Below, one piece after another: positions 47,346-55,704 of a stretch of DNA of 64,000 nucleotides (position 1 is the stretch's first letter; each line of letters starts with the position of its first letter). A program made the translations under genes and the position numbers. The stretch comes from an uncultured Opitutia bacterium (GTDB taxonomy: Bacteria > Verrucomicrobiota > Verrucomicrobiia > Opitutales > Opitutaceae), in contig CAIPAH010000024.1 of the NCBI GenBank assembly GCA_903862955.1, positions 62,001 through 126,000 of the forward strand, written 5' to 3'. Below the pieces are notes generated by a model. That model saw only the letters and a program-made list of their open reading frames with translations, made no database searches and had not been told where the DNA came from.

Positions 47346-47741
47346 TCAGTGTGCGAGGTCGGCGACGCGGAGATTGACGGTGACGGGCGTGGCGCCGTCG
47401 TTGAAGAGGCCGCTGTTGTGCTTGGCGGCGAGGCGCATGACGGGATCACCCGGCAGGCGCACGATTTGCTCCTGGGTCGGTGGGACCAGGCCCAGGTGCC
47501 ACTGGGCATTGCGCTGTTTGAGCACGGCCGTGTCCTGCTCCGCCTCGAGAACGGCCTTCGTCTCGTTGATGCGGCGGTCGCATTCGGCGATCTGCGCGTC
47601 GAGAACCTTGGTGGCGTTGGCGGTGAGGGAAATCTGGTGGCGAATCCACACCGTGCCCAGGCCGATGGTCCCGCTGAAGCAGATCATGACCAGCGTATAC
47701 ACGAGCAACTGGTTAACAAAGGCGTGGTTGGAAATCTTCAT
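47346..47741 (-). CDS. ftsL: FtsL-like septum protein
   Basis: 131 residues from the ATG at 47741 (MKISNHAFVNQ). A short cytoplasmic start, one transmembrane helix at about 12-33 (LLVYTLVMICFSGTIGLGTV), then a heptad-like coiled coil at about 40-75 (ATKVLDAQIAECDRRINETK), and a non-helical end. Sequence is not conserved, but size, topology and the place between rsmH and ftsI are those of FtsL, which with FtsB activates FtsW-FtsI. The extra 40 C-terminal residues are unusual. Confidence 0.75.
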   Translation of the reverse strand: MKISNHAFVNQLLVYTLVMICFSGTIGLGTVWIRHQISLTANATKVLDAQIAECDRRINETKAVLEAEQDTAVLKQRNAQWHLGLVPPTQEQIVRLPGDPVMRLAAKHNSGLFNDGATPVTVNLRVADLAH

Positions 47742-47751
47742 GGGGCGGCGG

Positions 47752-48708
47752 TCAAAGTTTGCGCAGGGCGCGCAGCTTGGCGGAGCGACTGCGGGGATTG
47801 GCGGCGACTTCGGCGTCACCGGCCGTGACGGGCTTGCGCGTGAGCGGCTCGGCGAGCTTCACCCGCAGATCCTGCGGCGTGGAATCTTCCTGGCTCTCGG
47901 GCTGGCCGCACTGGCGGCGGAAAAACTGCTTCACCGGCCGGTCCTCGAGGGAATGGAAGCTGATGACGACGAGCACCCCACCCGCGCGGAGCTTCGCGAA
48001 CGCCGCCGGCAGCGCGCGCTCGAGGGCGCCGAGTTCGTCGTTGACCGCGATGCGGATGCCCTGGAAGGCCCGCGTCGCCGGGTGAATCTTCATCGTGTGC
48101 CGGTCGCGCGCAGGAATTGCCTCCGCGATCACGTCGGCCAGCGACGCCGTCCGGGCCAGCGCGCCCGTGCCGCGGGCGGCCAGCAGCGCGCGGACCACGC
48201 GGCGCCAGTGGGACTCTTCGCCAAAATCGCGGATCGCGCGCACCAGCATCTCCTCCGTGGCCGTTTCCAGCCAGCGGCTGGCCGGCACCCCGGTGCGGGT
48301 GTCCATGCGCATGTCGGCCGGCGCGTCGTGCCGGAAGGAAAAGCCGCGGGCGGTGTCGTCGAGTTGGAACGAGGACACGCCCAAATCGAACAACACGCCG
48401 TCAAACTCCCCCTGCGCCAGCTCGCCGAGCCGGCCGAAATCCTGGTCGATAAGCTCAAACTGCCCGGGAAACTCCGCTGCCAGCACCGCCGCGCGGGGCT
48501 GGGCCTCCGGGTCACGGTCGAAGGCGACGACGTGCCCGCCCGGGGCGGACTCGAGCAGCGCGCGGGTGTGCCCGCCGCCGCCGAAGGTCGCGTCAAGGTA
48601 GCGGCCGCCGGGGGCCGGGGCCATGAACTCCAGCACCTCGCGCAGGAGGACGGGCTGGTGGCCGGGCGTCATGATCGCGGCGGAATCGTCAGCGGGCGCC
48701 GTGCGCAT
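47752..48708 (-). CDS. rsmH: 16S rRNA m4C1402 methyltransferase RsmH
   Basis: 318 residues from the ATG at 48708, preceded by GAGGAA at eight bases; an ATG at 48672 ([13 protein letters not shown]) is an alternative. It N4-methylates C1402 of 16S rRNA using SAM. Marks are [30 protein letters not shown] (SAM loop) near residue 37, [21 protein letters not shown] and [18 protein letters not shown] near 225. The end [12 protein letters not shown] matches the family. Its start overlaps the 77-residue unknown ORF by 20 bases. Confidence 0.95.
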   Translation of the reverse strand: MRTAPADDSAAIMTPGHQPVLLREVLEFMAPAPGGRYLDATFGGGGHTRALLESAPGGHVVAFDRDPEAQPRAAVLAAEFPGQFELIDQDFGRLGELAQGEFDGVLFDLGVSSFQLDDTARGFSFRHDAPADMRMDTRTGVPASRWLETATEEMLVRAIRDFGEESHWRRVVRALLAARGTGALARTASLADVIAEAIPARDRHTMKIHPATRAFQGIRIAVNDELGALERALPAAFAKLRAGGVLVVISFHSLEDRPVKQFFRRQCGQPESQEDSTPQDLRVKLAEPLTRKPVTAGDAEVAANPRSRSAKLRALRKL

Positions 48709-48922
48709 AGGAGGCGTTCCTCGGCGAATGGGGCTTGGCGGGGGTGACGAGGCGGAGGATGAGGCTGTCGCGCACGCGCGGGGTGACGACCGTGGCGGAG
48801 AACGACAAACCCGAATCGGCATCGATCCAGGCCGGGTAGGCCGGACGCAGCGTGAACGCGGCGGCGACCTCACGCAGTGACTTGCGCACTGCGGACACCT
48901 TGGCTTTGGCGGAATTTTTCAT
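48689..48922 (-). CDS. Unknown 77-residue protein between mraZ and rsmH
   Basis: 77 residues from an ATG at 48922, three bases after mraZ stops, ending 20 bases inside rsmH. Sequence is basic at the N-terminus ([20 protein letters not shown]), then [19 protein letters not shown], a beta-like [18 protein letters not shown], and a loose tail. There is no membrane segment or known motif. Tight coupling on both sides and GC-rich third positions support real translation. It is not FtsL, which lies after rsmH. Function unknown. Confidence 0.65.
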   Translation of the reverse strand: MKNSAKAKVSAVRKSLREVAAAFTLRPAYPAWIDADSGLSFSATVVTPRVRDSLILRLVTPAKPHSPRNASYAHGAR

Positions 48923-48925
48923 GGC

Positions 48926-49378
48926 TCAAATTCCGATCCGGCGCATCAGGTCGCCGAAGTTCTCACCCGCGGTCCGGTCCTCCACCTTGCCCCACCGGGC
49001 CGGCGCGTAGATGTTGAACTTCGTCAGCGAACCCACCAGCACCGCGTCCCGCTTGATGCCCGCATGCGCGATCAACGCCTCGTCGAGGCTGATGCGCCCG
49101 GCCTTGTCGAACGAGAACGACTGCGTCTGCGCGAAGAACCGCGCGACAAAATCCTGCCCCGCCCCGTCGCTCAGCGCCATCGTGGCGATTTTCGCGTGGA
49201 GCTTCTCCACCTCGGCGGGCGGCAGCACCGCGATGTAACCATCCGGGTGCGGCGTCGCGAGAAACGTGTCCGCCTCCTCGTGCGCATACCGCCACGACGA
49301 CGGAACCGTCAGACGATTCTTGTCATCGAGGGAGTGCCTGAAAAGGCCGGTATAAAATGCTTTGCCGGGATGCGCCAT
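48926..49378 (-). CDS. mraZ: Transcriptional regulator MraZ
   Basis: 150 residues from the ATG at 49378 (MAHPGKAFYTG). Two SpoVT/AbrB-like swapped-hairpin domains: LFRHSLDDKNRLTVPSSWR near residue 10 and SFSFDKAGRISLDEALIAHAGI near 88, each with the Asp-x-x-(Asn/Gly)-Arg motif (DDKNR, DKAGR). In other bacteria MraZ forms a ring and represses its own dcw operon by binding TGGG boxes, which are found just upstream here. First gene of the dcw cluster. Confidence 0.95.
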   Translation of the reverse strand: MAHPGKAFYTGLFRHSLDDKNRLTVPSSWRYAHEEADTFLATPHPDGYIAVLPPAEVEKLHAKIATMALSDGAGQDFVARFFAQTQSFSFDKAGRISLDEALIAHAGIKRDAVLVGSLTKFNIYAPARWGKVEDRTAGENFGDLMRRIGI

Positions 49379-49400
49379 GTGGGTCGCAGGACGCCAGTTG

Positions 49401-49435
49401 CCCCACAACGACCCATTTCAACCCATTTTAACCCA
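49401..49435 (-). promoter_or_regulatory. Four MraZ boxes (TGGG repeats) upstream of mraZ
   Basis: On the minus strand, TGGGT, TGGGT, TGGGT and TGGGG occur with exactly five bases between them (10-bp period), ending 22 bases before the mraZ ATG. Another TGGGT lies 21 bases further upstream (49452-49456). Known MraZ operators have three or four such boxes with the same period. Autoregulation of the dcw cluster is therefore likely. No confident -10/-35 pair was picked out. The remaining bases to 49703 contain a repeat and no gene. Confidence 0.88.
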
Positions 49436-49542
49436 CACCGGTCAAGCTATTACCCATGAAAAAACGCGATTTTTTGTTCACATCTTATTCCCAAACCGGC
49501 GGTTTGTTACATTTCGCAAACGCGGCGCGATAACGGAAGAGT

Positions 49543-49630
49543 ACCCGCGAATCATCCGCATCGACCCGAATAAATCCGTGGCGCCGTGAAGCCGGGTTTC
49601 TGATTCGCGCCGATTCGCGTGATTCGCGGG
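49543..49630. repeat. Palindromic repeat, family A, copy 3
   Basis: Left arm CCCGCGAATCATCCGCATCG then ACCCGAAT; right arm ATTCGCGCCGATTCGCGTGA then TTCGCGGG. It lies between the mraZ operator region and the divergent methionine sulfoxide reductase gene. Confidence 0.75.
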
Positions 49631-49703
49631 CAAAAACACTCTGCGTGGGTTGGGAATTCTCTCGCCTGTCCGGCACGCAAAATTACACCGTCCCCTTTCA
49701 CGC

Positions 49704-50207
49704 ATGTTCGAAGTCAAATCCACGGCCGGACTTTCGAAGACGGAAGTTTATCGCGAGCTGACGACGCAGCTCGACGCCGTGCTGACCGGCGAGCGCGACG
49801 GCCTGGCGAACGCGGCGAACACCGCCGCCCTGCTCTTCGCGGGACTCGGTGACGTGAACTGGGCGGGGTTTTATTTCCTGCGTGGCGGCGAACTCGTCCT
49901 CGGACCGTTCCAGGGCAAGGTCGCCTGCGTGCGGCTCCAGCTGGGCCGTGGCGTGTGCGGCACGGCGGCGCAGCGGCGCGCGACCGTCGTGGTGCCCGAT
50001 GTCGAAAAATTTCCCGGCCACGTCGCGTGCGATCACGCTTCCCGCTCCGAGATCGTGGTGCCGCTGGTCGCGGCGGGCCGCTTGATCGGCGTGCTCGATG
50101 TCGACAGCCCGTCGCTGGCGCGCTTCGACGGTACCGATACCGCAGGTCTCGAAAAGGTCGTTCAGATCTTCCTGTCGCACTCCGACCTGTCGTCGCTTGC
50201 CGTCTGA
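49704..50207 (+). CDS. msrC: Free methionine-(R)-sulfoxide reductase (GAF domain)
   Basis: 167 residues from the ATG at 49704. A single GAF domain of the fRMsr type: NWAGFYFLRGGELVLGPFQGKVACVRL, then GRGVCGTAAQRRATVVVPDV and FPGHVACDHASRSEIVVPL, ending with a LIGVLDVDSPSLARF strand. The three conserved Cys residues (CVRL, GVCG, HVACD) are all present, which marks the active enzyme rather than a general GAF sensor. It reduces free methionine-R-sulfoxide with thioredoxin. msrA follows after seven bases. Confidence 0.92.
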   Translation: MFEVKSTAGLSKTEVYRELTTQLDAVLTGERDGLANAANTAALLFAGLGDVNWAGFYFLRGGELVLGPFQGKVACVRLQLGRGVCGTAAQRRATVVVPDVEKFPGHVACDHASRSEIVVPLVAAGRLIGVLDVDSPSLARFDGTDTAGLEKVVQIFLSHSDLSSLAV

Positions 50208-50214
50208 AAACGCC

Positions 50215-50757
50215 ATGTCTCTCCCCGCCAAATCCAGCACGATCGTCGTCGGCGGCGGCTGCTTTTGGTGTCTCGACGCGTCCTTCCAACTCCTGACCGG
50301 CGTGATCCACGTGACCTGCGGTTATGCAGGCGGCAAGGTGGAGAATCCCTCCTACGAGCAGGTTTACACCGACCAGACGGGCCACGCCGAAGTGGTGGAG
50401 GTCGAATTCGACCCGACGCGAATCCCCCTCGAGGGCGTGCTCGGATTTTTCTGGCAGCTGCACGATCCCACGCAGACGGACGGCCAGGGCGAGGACCTCG
50501 GCACGCGTTACCGCTCGGTCATTTTCTACGCGAACGAGGCCCAAAAGCTCGTGGCGGAAAAATCCCGCGCGGCCGAGCAGGCGGCGCTGGCCGGCCCGAT
50601 CGCGACGGAGATCGCGCCGCTGGTGAAATTCTGGCGCGCCGAGCCGTATCACCAAAACTATTTCGCCCGCCACCCGGAGCGCGCGTATTGCACCGCCGTC
50701 ATCAAACCGAAGCTCCGAAAACTGCAGTCCGTCCTGAACTCGTCGTCGCAGTCCTGA
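50215..50757 (+). CDS. msrA: Peptide methionine sulfoxide reductase MsrA
   Basis: 180 residues from the ATG at 50215. It reduces the S-form of methionine sulfoxide in proteins and free methionine. The active site is GGGCFWCLDASFQLL at residues 13-27, with the catalytic Cys and a second Cys three residues later. GYAGGKVENPSYEQVYTDQTGHAEVVEV and FFWQLHDPTQTDGQGEDLGTRYRS are typical. With the upstream fRMsr gene it forms a small repair operon; no msrB is present here. Confidence 0.95.
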   Translation: MSLPAKSSTIVVGGGCFWCLDASFQLLTGVIHVTCGYAGGKVENPSYEQVYTDQTGHAEVVEVEFDPTRIPLEGVLGFFWQLHDPTQTDGQGEDLGTRYRSVIFYANEAQKLVAEKSRAAEQAALAGPIATEIAPLVKFWRAEPYHQNYFARHPERAYCTAVIKPKLRKLQSVLNSSSQS

Positions 50758-50785
50758 CGCACTGCCCACCCCCACGATCGCTTTC

Positions 50786-50852
50786 GCCCACGGAACACAC
50801 GAATCACACGGACCGAACAAATCTTTCCGCGTATTCCGTGTGTTCCGTGGGC
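50786..50852. repeat. Palindromic repeat, family C (CCACGGAACACACGAA type)
   Basis: Left arm GCCCACGGAACACACGAATC then ACACGGA; right arm TCCGCGTATTCCGTGTGTTC then CGTGGGC, with a 13-base loop. Only one copy in this window. It lies 16 bases before the apiosidase-like gene. Confidence 0.75.
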
Positions 50853-50868
50853 CAATCTCCCTCTCCCC

Positions 50869-53034
50869 ATGAAGCAAAAATCCCGCCCCGCCCCCGCCAA
50901 GAAATCCCGCGCGCCGAAAGCCAAGGCGCCGCGGCCCACCCCGGCCAACACGCCGGTGGAGCGCGCCTTCACCGCGCAGCGGCACTACGCGGATCCGTTC
51001 AACGAGGTGGTGCTCGACGTGATCTTCACCGATCCGGCCGGCCAGGAATTCCGCGTGCCCGCGTTCTGGGCGGGCGGCAAAACCTGGAAGGTCCGCTACG
51101 CGTCGCCGCGCACCGGCGTCCATCGCTTCCGCACCGACTGCCCCCCGGGCAACGACGCCGGGCTGCACGGCGTCACCGGCGAGGTGACCATCGTGCCCTA
51201 CTCCGGCAAGAACCCGCTCTACCTCCACGGCCCCGTCCAGGTCGCCGCCGACAAGCGTCACTTCGAGCACACCGACGGCACGCCGTTCTTCTGGCTCGGT
51301 GACACGTGGTGGATGGGCCTCAGCGCCCGCCTCCGCTGGCCGCAGGGTTTCAAGACCCTCACCGCCAACCGCGTGAAAAAGGGCTACAACGTCGTGCAGA
51401 TCATCGCCGGCCTTTATCCCGATATGTATGCGTTCGACCCGCGCGGCGCGGGCGAGGGCGGCTTTCCCTGGGAGGAAGGCTACTCGCACATCCGCCCGGA
51501 ATATTTCGACGCGACGGACCTGAAGCTCGCCCACCTCGTCGCGAACGGCATCACGCCGTGCATCGTCGGCGCGTGGGGTTACTTCATCGCGTGGATGACG
51601 GAGGACCAGCTGAAGGCCCACTGGCGTTACCTCATCGCACGCTACGCCGCCTGGCCGGTCACGTGGTGCACCGCCGGCGAGGCCAACCTGCCGTGGTATC
51701 TCGTGCCGAATTTCCCCTACGACGACCGCAAGGCCGTCACTGGTTGGACCCGGCTGATGCGCTACGTCCACGCCACCGATCCGTTCCATCGGCCGCTCAC
51801 GATCCACCCGACGGCGATCAAGCGCTACACCGCGCGCAACGCCACGGACGACGAGACGCTGCTCGATTTCGACATGCTCCAGGTCATGCACGCGCAGAAC
51901 GAGTCCGTCACAAACGCCGTCGCCGCCGTGCGCGAGACTTATGCCGCGACGCCCCGGATGCCCGTGCTCAACGGCGAGCCCTGCTATGAAAATCTCGGCG
52001 GCGTCATTCCGTCGCCCTGGCCGCGCCGGGCGTTCTGGTCCTGCGTGCTCAACGGCGCGATGGGCCACACCTACGGCGGCAACGGCATCTGGCAGTGCAA
52101 CCAGCCCGGCATCCCGCACGGCTCGTCGCCCCACGGCGGCAACTACGGCAACACGCCGTGGATCGAGGCGATGAATTACCCTGGCTCGGCCGAATGCGGC
52201 CACGGCAAGGCCCTGCTCGCGCGCTACGACTGGAGCAAGTTCGAGCCGCATCCCGAGTGGGCCGCCTACGCCGGCGATGTCATGCTGCCGCTCGACGGCG
52301 CACAATGGATCTGGTCCGCGCGCGAGGACGTCGCCGCGAAGGACGCGCCCAACTATCGCCGGTATTTCCGGAAAACCTTCGAGCTACCCGCGGGCAAGAA
52401 GATCGCGTCCGCCCGCCTGCGCTACGCCGGCATGCACCACTGCGAGGCGCAGTTGAACGGGGTGCACGCGGCCCAGTGCTGGGACTGGCACTCCGCCCCA
52501 CAGTTCAACGACCGCGCCAGCCTGCTCAAGCCGGGCCGCAACACCCTCACGCTCTGGAGCGAATTCCGGCCCGCCGCCGGCGATCCGACCCCCGCCCTGC
52601 TGGCCTGCCTGGAGGTCCGCTTCACCGACGGCAGCCAGCTGCGCGTGGTGAGCGACGGCACGTGGAAGGTGTTCAAATCGAAAATCGCCGGCTGGGACAC
52701 GCGCGGCTACGACGACACGCCGTGGCCCGTCGCGCAGGTGATCGGCCAGCAGGGCGACCAACCCTGGGGCACGTTCACCGCCACCGACATGAGCCTCCAC
52801 GGCCCGCAGACCGCCGGCTCCGCGCAAACCCGCGTGACGTATGTGCCCTATCACGAACCGATCGTGGTCAAGGCGCTCAAGCCCAGCGCCAAGTATGCCG
52901 CGTCGATCTTCGACCCCGTCACCGGCCGGAAAGGAAAGACCGTTCCCGCAACCGCCAACTCCTCGGGCCAGCTGCGGGTCGAGCCGCCTGCCGGCCAAGC
53001 CCACGATTGGATACTGGTACTGGAAAACAGCTGA
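50869..53034 (+). CDS. DUF5060/DUF4038 apiosidase-like glycoside hydrolase with inserted sugar-binding domain
   Basis: 721 residues. A basic start (residues 1-25) is followed by a DUF5060-type beta domain (about 30-110, VLDVIFTDPAGQEFRVPAFW) and a DUF4038 barrel (about 125-460: HTDGTPFFWLGDTWWMGLSARL, NVVQIIAGLYPDMYAFDPRG, MLQVMHAQNES, MPVLNGEPCYENLGG, where Glu residues in GEANLPW and GEPCYE are candidate catalytic acids). A jelly-roll at about 469-630 (AQWIWSARED, RRYFRKTFELP, CEAQLNGVHAA, GWDTRGYDDTPWP) resembles the sugar-binding domain of the GH78 enzyme at 4726-7416. A small beta domain ends the protein. There is no clear signal peptide. It probably acts on pectin-type side chains. Confidence 0.82.
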   Translation: MKQKSRPAPAKKSRAPKAKAPRPTPANTPVERAFTAQRHYADPFNEVVLDVIFTDPAGQEFRVPAFWAGGKTWKVRYASPRTGVHRFRTDCPPGNDAGLHGVTGEVTIVPYSGKNPLYLHGPVQVAADKRHFEHTDGTPFFWLGDTWWMGLSARLRWPQGFKTLTANRVKKGYNVVQIIAGLYPDMYAFDPRGAGEGGFPWEEGYSHIRPEYFDATDLKLAHLVANGITPCIVGAWGYFIAWMTEDQLKAHWRYLIARYAAWPVTWCTAGEANLPWYLVPNFPYDDRKAVTGWTRLMRYVHATDPFHRPLTIHPTAIKRYTARNATDDETLLDFDMLQVMHAQNESVTNAVAAVRETYAATPRMPVLNGEPCYENLGGVIPSPWPRRAFWSCVLNGAMGHTYGGNGIWQCNQPGIPHGSSPHGGNYGNTPWIEAMNYPGSAECGHGKALLARYDWSKFEPHPEWAAYAGDVMLPLDGAQWIWSAREDVAAKDAPNYRRYFRKTFELPAGKKIASARLRYAGMHHCEAQLNGVHAAQCWDWHSAPQFNDRASLLKPGRNTLTLWSEFRPAAGDPTPALLACLEVRFTDGSQLRVVSDGTWKVFKSKIAGWDTRGYDDTPWPVAQVIGQQGDQPWGTFTATDMSLHGPQTAGSAQTRVTYVPYHEPIVVKALKPSAKYAASIFDPVTGRKGKTVPATANSSGQLRVEPPAGQAHDWILVLENS

Positions 53035-53036
53035 TC

Positions 53037-53111
53037 TTCACCAACCAGCGCGCCAAGAACGCGAAGCCGCCACCCGGCTGGCTTCGCGAGCTTGGCGAAT
53101 TTCGCGGTGAA
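53037..53111. repeat. Palindromic repeat, family D (TTCACCGCGAA type), copy 1
   Basis: Left arm TTCACCAACCAGCGCGCCAA then GAACGCGAAGCC; right arm GGCTTCGCGAGCTTGGCGAA then TTTCGCGGTGAA. It lies directly between the two glycosidase genes; the right arm ends 13 bases before the second gene's ATG. Confidence 0.7.
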
Positions 53112-53124
53112 AAAAACCCGTCGC

Positions 53125-55635
53125 ATGAAACACCCACGACCCGCAGACGCCGCGGGCGAACTCACACTCGCCACCCAGGAACTCGGCTGGGCCTTCCGCT
53201 GGGCGGACGGCCGCCTGGTTTCCGTGCTCCTGGAAAACAAGCTCGCGGACCGCGGATCGTTGCTGACCGACGTGACCGAACTCGCGCTCGTGTTTTCCGC
53301 CGCGCCCGACCGCCTCGCCGAACCGCTGGCGCGCATCGATGATTTCACGGTTCGCACTGCCCGCGCCATCGGCCGGACGAAAGCCGTCTTTACGCTGCAC
53401 AGCACCGCCCTCGGGCTGGAGGTGTCGCTGCACGTGAAGCTCGAGGGCGCCACGCGGCGCAAGTGGCTCGAGTTCACCAACACGACGGGCCGCGACCTGT
53501 TGTTGCTCGACGTGGAGCTCGACGATTTTTCGATCGCGGGCGCCGCCACCGAGGGCGGATTGGGCCAGCCCATTTTCCTGGACGACTGCGCGTTCGCCGC
53601 GATGGAGCATCCGTCCGGTGACAATCGCGCCAGCGGCGGACGCGTGCAGGTGGGCCACCATCCCGGGCGTCGCCTCGCCCCCGGCGCGAAATACCGCAGC
53701 CATGTCGCGCTGGTGAGCGTCGCTCCGGCCGCTGAGGCCCGCGCGCATTTTCTCGCCTACATCGAAGCCAAGAGCCGCCCTCGCCGCGGCCTGTTTGGCG
53801 TCTACACGCCCTTCGGCATCAACAACCAGTGGGGCGCCTGTCCCACGCTCGACGACGAGGAGTCGCTCGATGTGCTTGGGCAGATCGGCGAGTTGCAGAA
53901 GAAAGGCGTCCACCTCGATTGTTTCTCCTTCGACACGGGCTGGGTGGATTACTCGTCCGATCTCACGCGGTTCAGGTCGAACGCGTTTCCCCACGGGCCC
54001 GACGAAGTCCTCCGCCGCCTCCGCTCGCTCCACCTGAAATTCGGCCTCTGGTTCGCCACGAGCTGGGGATTGCAGTCCTGCTGGGATTACCCCGGCGCGT
54101 TCCCCAACGGCGTGCCGCCGACGCAGCGCTACCGCGAAGGGTTTCACCTCGGCGCCGACGGCCTTACTTTTTGCGTCGGCGAGCAGAACTACCAATCGAT
54201 CCTGCAAAAGGCCGTGCTGCACCACGTGAAGCACCACGGCGTGCGCCTGCTGAAGTTCGACGGCGGCAACTACACCTGCGACGATCCCGCGCACGGCCAC
54301 CTGCCCGGCAAGTATTCGACCGAGACGATGCACGAGTGGCTGATCGACCTCGCGCGTCGCGCCCGGGCGATCACGCCCGATATTTTCATCATCTGGTATT
54401 GGGGCCTCCGCTCGCCGTTTTGGGTGCTCCACGGCGACATGATTTTCGAGTCGGGGCTTTTCATGGAGGGTTCCGGCACGAGTTCGACCCCCACGCTCTA
54501 CTACCGCGACTCCGTCACGCTCGCGCAGGACCAGAACGCCCACCACGCCCGCAACGTCCCGCCGCGGATGAAGGACAGCCTCGGCGTTTGGCTCTCCGAT
54601 TCACGGTGGGGCAATTTCATGGGCGGCGAGCGCTGGCGCGAAAGCCTCGTCATGGACCTCGGCCGCGGCAGCCAGCTCTTTCCCAACCTCTGGGGCAACC
54701 TGCGCCACCTGAACGACGCGGACGTCAAGTTCCTCGCCGACATCACCGCCCTCGCCCGGAAGAATGCCGCGCTGTTCACCCACCGCCGACTCGTCGGCGG
54801 CGACCCGTTCCGCAACGAGGTCTATGGCTACGCCCACGGCCGCGGGGCGCATGGATTCGTTTTCGTCACCAACGCCCATTTCGCGTCGCGTCCCCTCGCG
54901 CTGCGGCTGGATGCCTCGCTCGGCCTCGATGGCAAAGCCGGCTCGCCGGTGCAGGTGGTCACACACTTCCCGCAGCGCCAGCAACTGCGCCGGCCAGACG
55001 GAAAACCGCGCCAGCTCGGTGACGCGCTGGACCTGTGGCTGAGGCCCTTTGAAACGCTCATGTTGGAGATCACCCCGGCCGTCCGCACCGGCGCCCGCCT
55101 GCCGCGGCGCGTCATCACCGACGCCCAGGCCGCCGCGCTCGGCGTCGCGCTGCCGCTGGCCTCCGTGCCAGCGGACCCGTGGCTGGACGTGAACTTCGCC
55201 GACGCCGCGCAGTTCGCCGAAAAGAAGCTCATCAAGCAGACGCGCACCTACGCCACCACCCTGCCGGCGCTCGACGGCGACCAGCCGATCCTCGCCATCG
55301 TCCTCCGGCTGCGCAAAGGCGACGCGGAGTGGAAATATGCCCCGACCGTCGTCCAAATCACCCAGGTGCTCGCGCGCGTGGGCGAGCACAAGCTGATCCT
55401 CGCGCCGATGCCCGACGGCCGCCAGCACGGCAACACCCAGTCGTTCGGCTGCTCGTGGCTGACTTGGCGCGCCCGGCTGAATCCCGAGTGGGCGCACCAG
55501 CCGCTGCATTTTGCGGTCCACGCCAACCTGCCCGAGGACGTCGAGGCCAGGGTCGAAACCTGGGTGGTCCAGCGCTGGTGGCAGGAGAACCCCCGCCCCG
55601 TCGCCGACGGCTACTACACCTACGCACCGTCGTGA
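53125..55635 (+). CDS. GH36-like alpha-galactosidase-family protein
   Basis: 836 residues from the ATG at 53125. An N-terminal beta-supersandwich (about 10-200) precedes a TIM barrel (about 210-560) with melibiase-type motifs: VYTPFGINNQWG, HLDCFSFDTGWVDY, LHLKFGLWFATSWG, GVRLLKFDGGNYTCDDP near residue 383 (KFDGG holds the likely nucleophile Asp) and IFIIWYWGLRSPFW. A C-terminal beta part with VTHFPQRQQLR ends with an extra domain. No signal peptide was seen. It probably removes alpha-galactosyl or a related residue from plant oligosaccharides and works with the preceding enzyme; linkage specificity is open. Confidence 0.78.
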   Translation: MKHPRPADAAGELTLATQELGWAFRWADGRLVSVLLENKLADRGSLLTDVTELALVFSAAPDRLAEPLARIDDFTVRTARAIGRTKAVFTLHSTALGLEVSLHVKLEGATRRKWLEFTNTTGRDLLLLDVELDDFSIAGAATEGGLGQPIFLDDCAFAAMEHPSGDNRASGGRVQVGHHPGRRLAPGAKYRSHVALVSVAPAAEARAHFLAYIEAKSRPRRGLFGVYTPFGINNQWGACPTLDDEESLDVLGQIGELQKKGVHLDCFSFDTGWVDYSSDLTRFRSNAFPHGPDEVLRRLRSLHLKFGLWFATSWGLQSCWDYPGAFPNGVPPTQRYREGFHLGADGLTFCVGEQNYQSILQKAVLHHVKHHGVRLLKFDGGNYTCDDPAHGHLPGKYSTETMHEWLIDLARRARAITPDIFIIWYWGLRSPFWVLHGDMIFESGLFMEGSGTSSTPTLYYRDSVTLAQDQNAHHARNVPPRMKDSLGVWLSDSRWGNFMGGERWRESLVMDLGRGSQLFPNLWGNLRHLNDADVKFLADITALARKNAALFTHRRLVGGDPFRNEVYGYAHGRGAHGFVFVTNAHFASRPLALRLDASLGLDGKAGSPVQVVTHFPQRQQLRRPDGKPRQLGDALDLWLRPFETLMLEITPAVRTGARLPRRVITDAQAAALGVALPLASVPADPWLDVNFADAAQFAEKKLIKQTRTYATTLPALDGDQPILAIVLRLRKGDAEWKYAPTVVQITQVLARVGEHKLILAPMPDGRQHGNTQSFGCSWLTWRARLNPEWAHQPLHFAVHANLPEDVEARVETWVVQRWWQENPRPVADGYYTYAPS

Positions 55636-55644
55636 GCGGATTGG

Positions 55645-55700
55645 TTCACCGCAAAGATCGCGAAGCAAACCTCTGCGACCTTTGCGCTCTTTGCGGTGAA
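55645..55700. repeat. Palindromic repeat, family D, copy 2
   Basis: TTCACCGCAAAGATCGCGAA then G pairs with CTTTGCGCTCTTTGCGGTGA then A across a 14-base loop. It lies between the GH36-like gene and the convergent NADH dehydrogenase gene, where it could end both transcripts. Confidence 0.8.
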
Positions 55701-55704
55701 ACTC

